From the NCBI GenBank assembly GCA_036583965.1, contig JAZBQD010000009.1, positions 7,090,508 to 7,154,507 of the forward strand: 64,000 bases of DNA, in the 5' to 3' direction. Below are positions 59,301 to 64,000 of this stretch, piece after piece. Position 1 is the first letter of the stretch. Each line of letters begins with the position of its first letter. This stretch comes from Prunella strophiata. Taxonomy: Eukaryota > Chordata > Aves > Passeriformes > Prunellidae. The notes under the pieces were generated by a model that made no database searches, was not told where the DNA came from, and was given only the letters and a program-made list of their open reading frames with translations. A program made the translations under genes and the position numbers.

Positions 59301-59902
59301 TCTGCCTGAACTCATCTGTCTAGTTAGCTCCGTGCTTCACCCCTGCTCCTCTGGAGAGCCTGAGGGCAGCTCTTCCCATCCTGAGAGCAGCTGCAGCCAG
59401 AGCCTGCCGAGAGCATCGTAGTAAGTCCCCAATTCTTATTCCTCTTCTGGTCTCAACAGATTCCCGCGCAGGTGAGGAAGGGGCCATACGGAGTGTGGAC
59501 CATGCTGTGGTTGGTGGCGTCGTGGCCGTCGTCGTCTTTGCGATGCTTTGCCTGCTCATCATTTTAGGGCGATATTTTGCCAGACATAAAGGTAAGACAG
59601 AGACCAAAGCTGGAGGATGAAAGGCCAGGCTTGTGTGTCCCCTCAGTCGTGGTGGTGTCATGTCTGACGGGACACACCCCCCACTTTTTCTCCCAGGGAC
59701 ACTTTTTGTTTCCTTTGTCAGTCGTTCCCTCAGCACCACATCAAGACCCCCAAGGAGTCACACAGCCTCCACTTCCCTTGCAGGTACATACTTCACTCAC
59801 GAAGCCAAAGGAGCAGATGATGCGGCCGACGCAGACACAGCCATCATCAACGCAGAGGGGGGACAAAACAACTCTGAGGAAAAGAAAGAGTACTTCATCT
59901 AG
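17186..59902 (+). CDS. CADM1: CADM1, cell adhesion molecule 1 (exons 2-12, 5' partial)
   Basis: Eleven exons join into one open frame of 424 residues plus stop; exon 1 is outside the window. CADM1 is a single-pass Ig-superfamily protein that mediates Ca2+-independent homophilic and heterophilic adhesion at epithelial junctions and synapses. Counting the Asp of DGQN as residue 1, the conserved Ig cysteine pairs are C22-C82, C124-C178 and C224-C270. The stalk is about 290-342, the transmembrane segment about 357-378, and the tail ends EYFI. N-glycosylation sequons are at N59, N71, N123, N261 and N265. CADM1 rather than CADM2-4 is indicated by RAGEEG before the membrane, the [10 protein letters not shown] cassette and the tail [13 protein letters not shown]. 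By comparison with human CADM1, only about 42 N-terminal residues are missing. Without exons 9 and 10 the mature form would be close to the common 442-residue human isoform. Confidence 0.97.
17333..18243 (+). other. CADM1: CADM1 intron 2
   Basis: A 911-bp intron with donor gtaagt and acceptor cttgccccacag. Nothing beyond unique intronic sequence is seen. Confidence 0.95.
18244..18396 (+). CDS. CADM1: CADM1 exon 3 (second half of Ig V-type domain)
   Basis: This 153-nt exon joins exon 2 through a split Pro codon (C|CT) and ends with the first base of a Val codon before donor gtaagg. It encodes mature residues 50-99, [11 protein letters not shown] to YTTITVL. It includes the motif [15 protein letters not shown] with the second Ig cysteine C82, which pairs with C22 of exon 2. 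Two N-glycosylation sequons, NFS (N59) and NVS (N71), match human sites N101 and N113. The D-E-G-x-Y-x-C pattern is the usual V-domain F-strand signature. Confidence 0.97.
18397..20781 (+). other. CADM1: CADM1 intron 3
   Basis: A 2385-bp intron with donor gtaagg and acceptor gtttcccattccag. No gene, RNA or certain transposon was recognised. A GC-mixed stretch at about 19175-19560 has a different texture from its surroundings and could be an old repeat, but it was not identified. Confidence 0.93.
20782..20919 (+). CDS. CADM1: CADM1 exon 4 (first half of Ig domain 2)
   Basis: This 138-nt exon begins after tcccattccag and completes the split Val codon (G|TC). It encodes residues 101-145, [15 protein letters not shown] to FKGNKELT. 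It carries the first cysteine of the second Ig domain (ELNCTAM, C124), an overlapping NCT sequon (N123, human N165), and the conserved tryptophan in IRWFKGN. The donor gtagat departs from gtaagt at +4 to +6 and is one of the weaker donors in the gene. The exon ends with one base of a Gly codon. Confidence 0.97.
20920..22612 (+). other. CADM1: CADM1 intron 4
   Basis: A 1693-bp intron with donor gtagat and a strong pyrimidine-rich acceptor ending ctccctgccccag. It holds a short pyrimidine-rich run of tcttg/tcgtc-like pentamers (about 22203-22250). Nothing else was recognised. Confidence 0.93.
22613..22768 (+). CDS. CADM1: CADM1 exon 5 (second half of Ig domain 2)
   Basis: This 156-nt exon completes a Gly codon (G|GC) and encodes residues 147-197, [15 protein letters not shown] to TQRYLEVM. 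The motif [16 protein letters not shown] contains the second cysteine of Ig domain 2 (C178, pairing with C124). The exon ends with the first base of a Tyr codon before donor gtgagt. Compared with human, the HPAV-LQTQ junction is one residue shorter (KD in place of TGN). GC content is high at silent sites. Confidence 0.97.
23580..23850. promoter_or_regulatory. AT-rich block, candidate conserved non-coding element
   Basis: AT-rich, repeat-free sequence with clustered homeodomain-type and POU-like words: tgtaattcatttatgcaaac, cattagctttaataatacat, tccattaac. It interrupts a GC-richer intron. Its regulatory role is inferred from composition only. Confidence 0.3.
27410..27560. promoter_or_regulatory. 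AT-rich block, candidate conserved non-coding element
   Basis: The segment with ggctgattaatgacat, gcattatcgatgaagtgcat and tttaaatggattaag is AT-rich and free of simple repeats. It contains an ATCGAT word (27476-27481) of the type bound by ONECUT/CUT homeodomain factors. The function is inferred. Confidence 0.25.
27650..27840 (+). mobile_element. Possible diverged CR1 LINE coding relic
   Basis: One frame from about 27653 reads [12 protein letters not shown]. This resembles the FADDTKLGG region near the end of the CR1 reverse-transcriptase frame, followed by several words reminiscent of CR1 (cccaagcac, ggattttggggtgc). Stops and indels break the frame. Similarity is partial and judged by eye, so this is tentative. 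Confidence 0.3.
30355..30475. promoter_or_regulatory. CpG-rich patch immediately upstream of exon 6
   Basis: About 120 bases dense in CpG (cccgggcgcggtgccgcggc, ctcgcggtgccgccgg, gggcgcggcgcggcgcgagc) end about 12 bases before the exon 6 acceptor. This is far richer in CpG than the rest of intron 5. It could be a small intragenic CpG island, an internal promoter, or a methylation-sensitive element affecting exon 6 splicing; the sequence alone does not decide. Confidence 0.5.
30487..30586 (+). CDS. CADM1: CADM1 exon 6 (first part of Ig domain 3)
   Basis: This 100-nt exon completes the Tyr codon (T|AT) and encodes residues 199-230, [15 protein letters not shown] to TAFGKP. It ends with two bases of a Gln codon before a consensus donor gtaagt. 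It is one of two exons in the gene whose length is not a multiple of three (with exon 7), so skipping it alone would break the frame. It carries the first cysteine of Ig domain 3 (LELTC, C224) and the family-typical [14 protein letters not shown]. Confidence 0.96.
30587..33387 (+). other. CADM1: CADM1 intron 6
   Basis: A 2801-bp intron with donor gtaagt and pyrimidine-rich acceptor tctccctcctctgtag. No gene, RNA or clear repeat family was seen. Confidence 0.93.
33388..33560 (+). CDS. CADM1: CADM1 exon 7 (second part of Ig domain 3)
   Basis: This 173-nt exon restores the frame after exon 6 (CA|G Gln; 100 + 173 = 273). It encodes residues 232-288, [15 protein letters not shown] to DYMLFVY. It includes the conserved tryptophan (MRW), VDDEMPQH, adjacent sequons NKT (N261) and NGT (N265) matching human N304 and N308, and the F-strand [11 protein letters not shown] with C270. 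The donor is gtacgt. Reading through it gives Gly-Thr-stop (TGA at 33566-33568), so intron 7 retention would end the protein after the third Ig domain. Confidence 0.97.
33561..37241 (+). other. CADM1: CADM1 intron 7
   Basis: A 3681-bp intron with donor gtacgt and a long T-rich acceptor ending ttatatttt atccag. It holds T-runs near 35827-35855. The AT-rich stretch at about 36100-36680 looks like a candidate conserved element. No exon is recognised. Confidence 0.93.
36100..36680. promoter_or_regulatory. AT-rich block, candidate conserved non-coding element
   Basis: Repeat-poor AT-rich sequence with several evenly spaced words (attattgccgaatgaatcc, tttgatcatctgggcattg, acatctcattaatgatg), unlike the surrounding GC-mixed intron. 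It lies about 600-1100 bases upstream of the stalk exon 8. Regulatory or splicing-enhancer function is inferred from composition. Confidence 0.25.
37242..37313 (+). CDS. CADM1: CADM1 exon 8 (Thr/Pro-rich stalk)
   Basis: This 72-nt exon, phase 1 at both ends, encodes residues 290-312: PPTTIPPP, nine Thr in a row, then IPTTIT. It is the mucin-like stalk between Ig domain 3 and the membrane, a region O-glycosylated in mammals. The DNA is an imperfect (ACC)n microsatellite, so repeat-length variation would change stalk length in frame. The human stalk has a longer Thr run. The donor gtatgg is non-consensus at +4 and +6, in keeping with alternative use of the stalk exons. Confidence 0.95.
38088..38112. 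repeat. Poly(T) tract, 25 bases
   Basis: A homopolymer of 25 T follows a gttttggtttggttttg stretch. A reversed poly(A) tail of a retroposed sequence is possible, but no retroposon body was recognised on either side, so it is called simple sequence. Confidence 0.85.
42211..42248. repeat. 21-bp tandem duplication
   Basis: gctgagggagaggatgg occurs at 42211-42227 and 42232-42248 with a linker that also matches, giving a 21-bp period. It is a local duplication in intron 8. Confidence 0.75.
46020..46052 (+). CDS. CADM1: CADM1 exon 9, 33-nt cassette exon ([10 protein letters not shown])
   Basis: This very small phase-1 exon is flanked by acceptor cccgtgtgtag and the weak donor gttggt. Joined to exon 8 it gives Asp, then [10 protein letters not shown], then the first base of the next codon. 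The peptide matches the alternatively spliced stalk segment of mammalian CADM1. Skipping it keeps the frame: exon 8 to exon 11 gives [12 protein letters not shown]. The threonines extend the O-glycosylated stalk. The short length and weak donor fit regulated inclusion. Confidence 0.93.
47764..47822. repeat. A-rich low-complexity stretch
   Basis: About 60 bases of A runs broken by single G or C pairs (aaataaaccaaccaaacaaa and similar). No retroposon is attached. It is simple sequence in intron 9. Confidence 0.75.
49345..49402. other. Isolated CpG-dense patch with perfect hairpin
   Basis: A stretch of about 58 bases is almost entirely CpG and GC dinucleotides (gcctgcgcgcgctgcggg, gcgcagcgccgccgcgcgcg) inside ordinary intron. 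It contains a perfect 8-bp stem, gcgctgcg (49367-49374) and cgcagcgc (49381-49388), around a 6-base loop. No open frame or RNA family was recognised. Confidence 0.6.
50221..50240. repeat. Short AT inverted repeat
   Basis: tgtatat (50221-50227) and atataca (50234-50240) form a 7-bp inverted repeat around a 6-base spacer. It is probably low-complexity AT sequence without function. Confidence 0.6.
51243..51296 (+). CDS. CADM1: CADM1 exon 10, 54-nt cassette exon (stalk)
   Basis: This phase-1 exon has acceptor tttacttgtaag and consensus-like donor gtaagg. After exon 9 it encodes Gly, then [17 protein letters not shown], then the first base of Asp. It matches the alternatively included human segment [19 protein letters not shown] with L to F and SE to YG changes. 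Inclusion adds an acidic juxtamembrane segment next to the RAGEEG of exon 11, where ectodomain shedding occurs in mammals. Preservation of the frame and both splice sites argues that it is a functional cassette. Confidence 0.92.
53200..53372 (+). CDS. CADM1: Candidate alternative CADM1 exon: GPI-like C-terminus, or 54-nt cassette
   Basis: The acceptor gctgttccttccag ends at 53199. With the phase-1 base supplied by exon 8, 9 or 10 the frame reads [19 protein letters not shown] and on to TGA at 53370-53372, 57 residues. The first part is Ser/Thr/Pro-rich like the known stalk exons and an NAS sequon follows. The end is [16 protein letters not shown], a hydrophobic terminus with no basic or cytoplasmic residues, preceded by small residues (SPEPSS): the layout of a GPI-attachment signal. 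Alternatively, the donor ttaa|gtaatg at 53254 makes a 54-nt phase-1 exon that joins exon 11 in frame. AATAAA lies at 53959-53964. There is no transcript evidence, and chance cannot be excluded. Confidence 0.4.
53488..53549. repeat. (TG)n / (CA)n microsatellite with inverted arms
   Basis: A TG run with one TA interruption (53488-53518) is followed by gcacacctgtgcatgcaggtgc and a CA run (to 53549), so the two halves are complementary and could fold back. It lies 116 bases after the stop codon of the candidate exon and is a likely length polymorphism. Confidence 0.85.
53959..53964 (+). terminator. AATAAA, possible poly(A) signal for the candidate alternative exon
   Basis: A canonical hexamer occurs 587 bases after the stop codon of the candidate terminal exon at 53200. 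It would serve as the polyadenylation signal if that exon is terminal. Hexamers are common by chance, so support is weak. Confidence 0.25.
58000..58700. promoter_or_regulatory. AT-rich block, candidate conserved non-coding element
   Basis: About 700 bases of repeat-poor AT-rich sequence end about 760 bases upstream of the transmembrane exon. They contain two ATCGAT words (58042-58047, 58145-58150; ONECUT-type), a consensus AP-1 site TGACTCA (58477-58483) and several TAAT cores. It is the longest such block in the window. A role as an enhancer or in alternative splicing of the stalk exons is an inference from composition and place. Confidence 0.35.
59460..59591 (+). CDS. CADM1: CADM1 exon 11 (juxtamembrane and transmembrane)
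   Basis: This 132-nt phase-1 exon begins after ggtctcaacag and ends before donor gtaaga. It encodes Asp, then [17 protein letters not shown] to GRYFARHK (residues 343-385). The acidic RAGEEG precedes the single membrane helix of about 22 residues (from [11 protein letters not shown] to CLLIIL, including GG and AML), followed by the basic stop-transfer RYFARHK. Sequence in and around the membrane is almost identical to human CADM1 (S to A, A to S and I to V changes). It is the anchor shared by all transmembrane isoforms. Confidence 0.98.
59592..59783 (+). other. CADM1: CADM1 intron 11
   Basis: A 192-bp intron, the shortest in the gene, with donor gtaaga and acceptor cacttcccttgcag. Nothing else is seen in it. 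Confidence 0.96.
59784..59902 (+). CDS. CADM1: CADM1 exon 12, coding part (cytoplasmic tail)
   Basis: It completes a Gly codon (G|GT) and encodes residues 387-424, [12 protein letters not shown] to KKEYFI, then TAG at 59900-59902. Two known interaction sites are intact: the juxtamembrane [13 protein letters not shown] region, which binds FERM domains of protein 4.1 family members such as 4.1B/DAL-1, and the C-terminal class II PDZ ligand EYFI, which binds CASK, syntenin and MPP proteins. The tail matches human CADM1 residue for residue, as far as I can judge. The strong protein conservation here contrasts with the divergent stalk. Confidence 0.98.
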
Positions 59903-61516
59903 AGCAGCCTTGGTTCCCATGAGGTGTCCAACTGTGGACGGTTACTACTGGCCCTATTTAAACGCTACAAAGACAAAGTGATCTTGGAAGTTGCAACCAG
60001 CTTGTGTCTTTTTTTTTTTAAGGAAAAAAAAAGCAAATGGGTGGAGAGCGGTGAGGCCGGGAAGGTCTGGGATTTGCTGTGTAAAAATATTCCTCGTAAA
60101 GTACACTCTGCTGTTCGACACCTCAGTTCGTTTGGGTTTTCTTTTTTTGGCCAAGTCCAGCTTGGATTTAGTTTAGTGAAGTCATTTGCAGAAGATTCTG
60201 TGCCTTGTTTAATTTCTGTTCGTTCGGGTCGGGGGGAGGCTGGGAAGAAGAGGGGCTTCTGTGCGTTAGTTCCCTTCGGGTTTCTGTGGCTCTTCGTTTC
60301 CCCTTTCCTGTTTCTGGAGTTGCCAGCTGGGACCCCGTGGAGTAGGTGCATTTCTCTGAAGGTGTTTCCCCTTTTTTCTCTTCACCGGTTTCCGTTCAGA
60401 ACTCGAGCTCATCAGAGAAGGAACCAGCACATTTTAGATGCGTAGTTTGCAGTTCAGTGTGCCCATGTCCCGTTCCCCTGTTGCCGTCAGGGCTCAGTAA
60501 CACCCCCCAAGCCCCCTTTTGTGGCTGTTTCAGGTGCTTTCAATGGTGGTGGCTGGGAAATGGGCTGGAGCTTGGCAGAGGCACTGCTTGGCCTGTGGGG
60601 ATGCAGGAGCAGGGTCCTTGCTGGGCAGGCAGAGCCCTCCTGGATGTGGGAGCTTCTCCTCATCCTCTCCCCGCTTGGCAGCCACGGAGGCAGCAGGTAA
60701 AGCCCCTCTGACGTGTGAGCCCAGACCTGGAGAGCGGCTGGATGAACTAAACTGCCTTTTTTTTTTCTACCTGCTGAGTAAAACGTGGGAATTCGTGTTG
60801 AAATGAGCGTGCTAATGACCACTAAAGCCATAGGTGCACAGGAGACTCTGGCTCAATTGGAATTGTAAGCGACAGGTAGCAAACTGCAGCGGGAAGACGG
60901 TATAAAGTTACATATGCTGACTTTTTTTTTTGGTGAGTAATCATGGATTTTGAGCGATACTTTTTTATTGTGTTTATGTGGCAAATGTATCTGATTTATT
61001 TAAGGAAAGCATTAATCTTAGCGTCAGGTTGGGGGATTTTTTTACGGGTTTGGGGGGGGGGCCATTTTCGTGCGTTTGTTTTTTAATTGCTGTTTTTTGG
61101 CAGAACCATTACAATGTGGGATTCCTTTGGGAACGGGGCGGCCTGGCGCACCAAGCGGGCCCGTTCCCCAGCAGTATTCCGTCTTTCCCCTCCTCACGAG
61201 CAGAACCTTGTGAAACACCCTTTTTTCCGAGCAGCTTTTGTCGAGCGCCGCTCTTTTCTGAGCCCTCAGCACCATTGCCAAACCCCATCGTGGTGAGAAG
61301 CAGCCAGGTTGGAGCCGGGGGCTCCGTGGCCCGGCGGCGGCGGCACGGGACGGGCATCCTGGCCTTGAGCAGCCCATATTTGTTTGGAAGTGTACCGTAG
61401 TGCAGTGTTACCGATGTAACTTTGACTTACAATGTTGACATGTCTCAGGTTCATGTGTTTGATTGGTGTTTTCCGTCTCAGGTAGATTGCAAAATTTCGG
61501 CCCCACGCATTGGAAA

Positions 61517-61522
61517 AATAAA
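61517..61522 (+). terminator. CADM1: AATAAA, possible proximal poly(A) signal
   Basis: A canonical hexamer within an A-rich stretch of the 3' UTR. It could give a UTR about 400 bases shorter. The downstream A-rich context could also cause internal oligo-dT priming, so apparent cDNA ends here need care. Confidence 0.4.
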
Positions 61523-61928
61523 AAAAAAACACGCATAAAAACAGGAGAAAAAACAGGAAATTATTAATTTTAGTTGTATATCGGTTTATGTATTTTTTCT
61601 TCAGTATACAGTGCACTGTTGAAATGTATTGTTGAGTATTACTTTGTACAGCTTTAGATCATTAGGACTTTGAAGCGTGAAGAAAGAACAACCTTGTTTA
61701 AAGGAGGATCACAAATGAAGAACGCAGAACTGATGATAAACAACCTTGTTCTTTATTTACCCGGCCTTTTTATTTTTTCCCCTTAGGCCAGTTCTGTTTT
61801 AAGGTGTCCATGGAAGATGTTACAGTGTAAGAAAATACATATCCATCTGTTCCCATTCACATTTTGTATTGGTTCATGTATCCCATTTTTACAAAGGAAA
61901 AGAAGTACTATAAAATATCTGTCTTCTT

Positions 61929-61934
61929 AATAAA
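61929..61934 (+). terminator. CADM1: AATAAA, main poly(A) signal of CADM1
   Basis: A canonical hexamer in gtcttcttaataaaaaaaag, followed within 40 bases by T/G-rich sequence (cttgtttttcac) of the kind that binds cleavage factors. It is the last such signal before sequence texture changes, so the cleavage site is placed at about 61945-61960. Confidence 0.65.
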
Positions 61935-61950
61935 AAAAAGTTAATGTTAC

Positions 61951-64000
61951 AAAACTAGATCTTGTTTTTCACTCTTTATCCCAGTTGTTACAGAGTCCAC
62001 TATTGGAGTTCCACCAGCAACATGGGCAGGAGGATCTGGGGCCAAGCAGGTCACCCTCAGCACTAGGACAAAAGGAGTTAAATCTGATGTATTGAACCTG
62101 CGTATAATATAGAGCAGATTTCATAAGTTTCTTGTTTATAACTGCTGAAGTTTTTTTTTTTTTTTAAGAGTAAGTGCCTTGGAGAAAATTGATCTGACAC
62201 TGATATTACAACTTTCCCAAGCTGGGGTAGGTCAGTACACAAGTTCTTAATAGCAGACAAATATTTAAATCCTCCCTTGGAAGGTAAGTGTTGAAATACG
62301 TGACCTCCTTCACCCCTTCTTGTCTCCCATTCAGTCCTGGCGCTGCCAGATTCCCTGGCACCTGTCCATAAAACACTCACAACTTTCCAAGTTGTGACAC
62401 CCAGTGTCTGTTTGCCTCCAGACACGCGGGTGCAGCTGCCAGTGCTGCTGGGAAGGATCCGTTTGGCTCCGCTCAGCCGCGGGCAGCCGGCGACGGCGGC
62501 AGCGCTCTCCTCCTCCTCCTCCTCCTCCTCCTCCTCCTGCCTTCCCTCCACCACAGCCCCCCAAATCAGGCTGCGAGGCAGCTGCAGCACTCAAATTAGA
62601 ATCATTAATCTTTTATGTTTTGCACAAAGGATGAGGAGAAAGACAATTGCTTTTTGAGGCGATCACACCGAGAAGAGCCGTGCAGAAGCAGCGTGCATGG
62701 CCCCGGAGGGACTGCGTGGACCCAGGCGTGTGTGCCAGACCAAGGCCACTGTCCAGCTCTTGAGCACTTGGGGCATCTCGTGGTTATGTCACAAATAACG
62801 TTTTTCTGAGAGGAATTGTGACACTGAGGGAAAAACCATAGGGCAGAGCCAAAAAAGCAGCTCACTCTTTTCTTACCTGAAATGAGCAGAGCAGCTTTGA
62901 TGGTTTCCATGGCTATTGCAATTATTTCAGTGCAGAAGAGGTTTGTGGCTGATGCCAGCTCACGATGGTTTTGTCCTCAAGCCAGCACTAATTGTGTCTC
63001 ACACTTGTGGTGTCTGTAATTTATCCTCTCAGGGGTCCACGTCTTTCAGGGTTTTAAGGTTATTTAGTGGTGCTTTTCTTCCCATTGAACATAAACACTG
63101 CTCCTTTGCTTTTCTGTCCCTACACAGGCATTACAAATAGGTGGCAGAAAACTGTACCTGTGGCATGCAGGATCAGGTACCTGATGAAATCCTTTGCATT
63201 AATTTCTCAGATACTGAGATACAAAGAACTTGGATGGGGAAAGCTGGAGAGAGTAACAATTGAGCAACAACATTTAGTGACCCTTATATCTTGTGTCCAA
63301 CTGCAGAAACACGCTCCCCATACATGACCCCACAGCTGCTGAGCCTGGTTCATTACACAGAGGATTTTATGAAAATGAAGAAAATCATCATTACTTCAAA
63401 TAAGAATGTAGTCTTTGTCCTGAATTTCACATTTTCACAAGTTGCAGAAGTCATTTGGTCCTAATTGCAAAATTATTTTATTAGGTCAGTAATACAGTTC
63501 TTAATTTTCTTCCCTTTTTAACCAAATACAGGGAGGAATTGTTTTAACTGGGTATCTGAGTCTGACTTGTGTAATTACAGCCTATTCTGCCAGACTGAAG
63601 TTGCTGAAAACCTTATGCCACGTAAAGTAATTAGCAATAAATGAGACTTAAACTCCCATCAGGTAAGGTGTACCTGGATCCTGGGCTGGGTGATTGAAAC
63701 ACACGGGAGCAGGGACGAGGCATGAGCTGGCAGCATCGATCCGTGCTGGCCAGTCAGTTCTCATCAGAGGGTCCTGACAAGGGGCTAATAGCTTTTTCTG
63801 AAGATCCAATCCCATTTTCTAGGCAGTGCTGTGCCACCTGGGATAACACCTGCTCCAGGTGGCATCGATCGGGTGGGGGCACGTGTGACACCCCAGTGCT
63901 GTGTCCCAGCAGCTTTATCTGGTTGTGTCATTTCAGTGAAGGGAAAACTGTAATTCCATCTAAACCTCAGCACCTGGCTTAAAAATTTACATCTGAATTA
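61951..64000. other. Downstream flank, no gene seen
   Basis: About 2 kb after the inferred CADM1 end. It contains a T-run near 62151, a small GC-rich patch with a (TCC)n microsatellite (62470-62538), and otherwise unique sequence. No exon, RNA gene or identifiable transposon was recognised on either strand. Confidence 0.7.
62506..62538. repeat. (TCC)n microsatellite
   Basis: About eleven TCC/CTC triplets follow a CpG-rich stretch (gccgcgggcagccggcgacg) in the downstream flank. On the - strand it reads (GGA)n, giving a run of Glu codons in a spurious open frame. Confidence 0.9.

Larger units (their letters stand above)
51297..59459 (+). other. CADM1: CADM1 intron 10
   Basis: An 8163-bp intron with donor gtaagg and acceptor tcttctggtctcaacag. 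It contains the candidate alternative exon at 53200, a TG/CA repeat (53488-53549), a second in-phase acceptor at 54685 judged less convincing, and an AT-rich candidate conserved block (58000-58700). Confidence 0.9.
59903..61950 (+). other. CADM1: CADM1 3' UTR
   Basis: About 2 kb from the stop codon to the polyadenylation region. It contains T-runs, a run of ten G (61052-61061), and a CpG-rich segment (61126-61360) with a short CGG run at 61331. A TGCACTG word at 61612-61618 would match the seed of the miR-148/152 family. The end is inferred from AATAAA at 61929; the exact cleavage site is not visible. Confidence 0.8.

Noticed and set aside
59205..59309. Possible exon just upstream of exon 11 after ctcccctctcccag
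   Set aside because: The longer frame here ([15 protein letters not shown] and on) is out of phase with CADM1; the in-phase reading stops after 13 codons.
17186..59902. Identity as CADM2, CADM3 or CADM4
   Set aside because: The [10 protein letters not shown] cassette, the RAGEEG juxtamembrane segment, the transmembrane sequence and the tail all match CADM1.
62078..62590. 170-codon - strand frame with a poly-Glu run
   Set aside because: The Glu run is the (TCC)n microsatellite read backwards; there is no conserved domain, splice structure or start context.
1..64000. tRNA, rRNA, microRNA hairpin, CRISPR array, bacterial operon or intact endogenous retrovirus
   Set aside because: No cloverleaf B-box with matching arms, regular spacer array, long terminal repeats with gag or pol frames, or operon-like gene series was found. 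Hairpin microRNAs cannot be excluded by eye.
1..64000. The many 60-150 codon open frames throughout the introns and flank
   Set aside because: They overlap on both strands, start at arbitrary ATG or GTG codons, lack domains, and are at the length expected by chance in GC-rich DNA.

Overview
The window is vertebrate nuclear DNA, most probably from a bird. It holds one recognisable protein-coding gene on the + strand: CADM1 (cell adhesion molecule 1; also TSLC1, SynCAM1, Necl-2, IGSF4). The evidence for a bird is the CADM1 sequence itself, short GC-rich introns, and a reverse-oriented fragment matching the 3' end of a CR1 LINE, the dominant avian retroposon. Exon 1 (start codon and signal peptide) lies upstream of the window.

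Layout: 1-17185 is the 3' part of intron 1. Eleven exons follow at 17186, 18244, 20782, 22613, 30487, 33388, 37242, 46020, 51243, 59460 and 59784. The stop codon is at 59900-59902, the 3' UTR runs to about 61950 with AATAAA at 61929-61934, and 61951-64000 is downstream flank with no gene seen. Every exon has AG/GT borders, and the joined frame encodes 424 residues without an interruption. The order is Ig V-type domain (exons 2-3), two further Ig domains (exons 4-5 and 6-7), a Thr/Pro-rich stalk (exon 8), two small cassette exons (9 and 10), transmembrane segment (11), and a tail with a protein-4.1 binding region and C-terminal PDZ ligand EYFI (12).

The stalk exons all start and end in phase 1, so any subset keeps the frame and changes only the juxtamembrane stalk. 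The most interesting observation lies among them. At 53200, in intron 10, a good acceptor opens a frame-matched Ser/Thr/Pro-rich reading frame ending in a hydrophobic C-terminus with no cytoplasmic residues, which looks like a GPI-attachment signal. If used, it would make a lipid-anchored CADM1 lacking the 4.1/PDZ tail. A donor 54 bases into it would instead make it an ordinary phase-1 cassette exon.

Other points: a 16-bp minisatellite (6048-6484) with G-quadruplex potential on the - strand beside a 42-base purine tract; a CpG-rich patch directly before exon 6; a small isolated CpG-rich hairpin at 49345-49402; loss of one N-glycosylation sequon known from human CADM1 Ig1; and several AT-rich intronic blocks that look like conserved non-coding elements. 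Apart from the candidate exon, no unfamiliar gene system was found.
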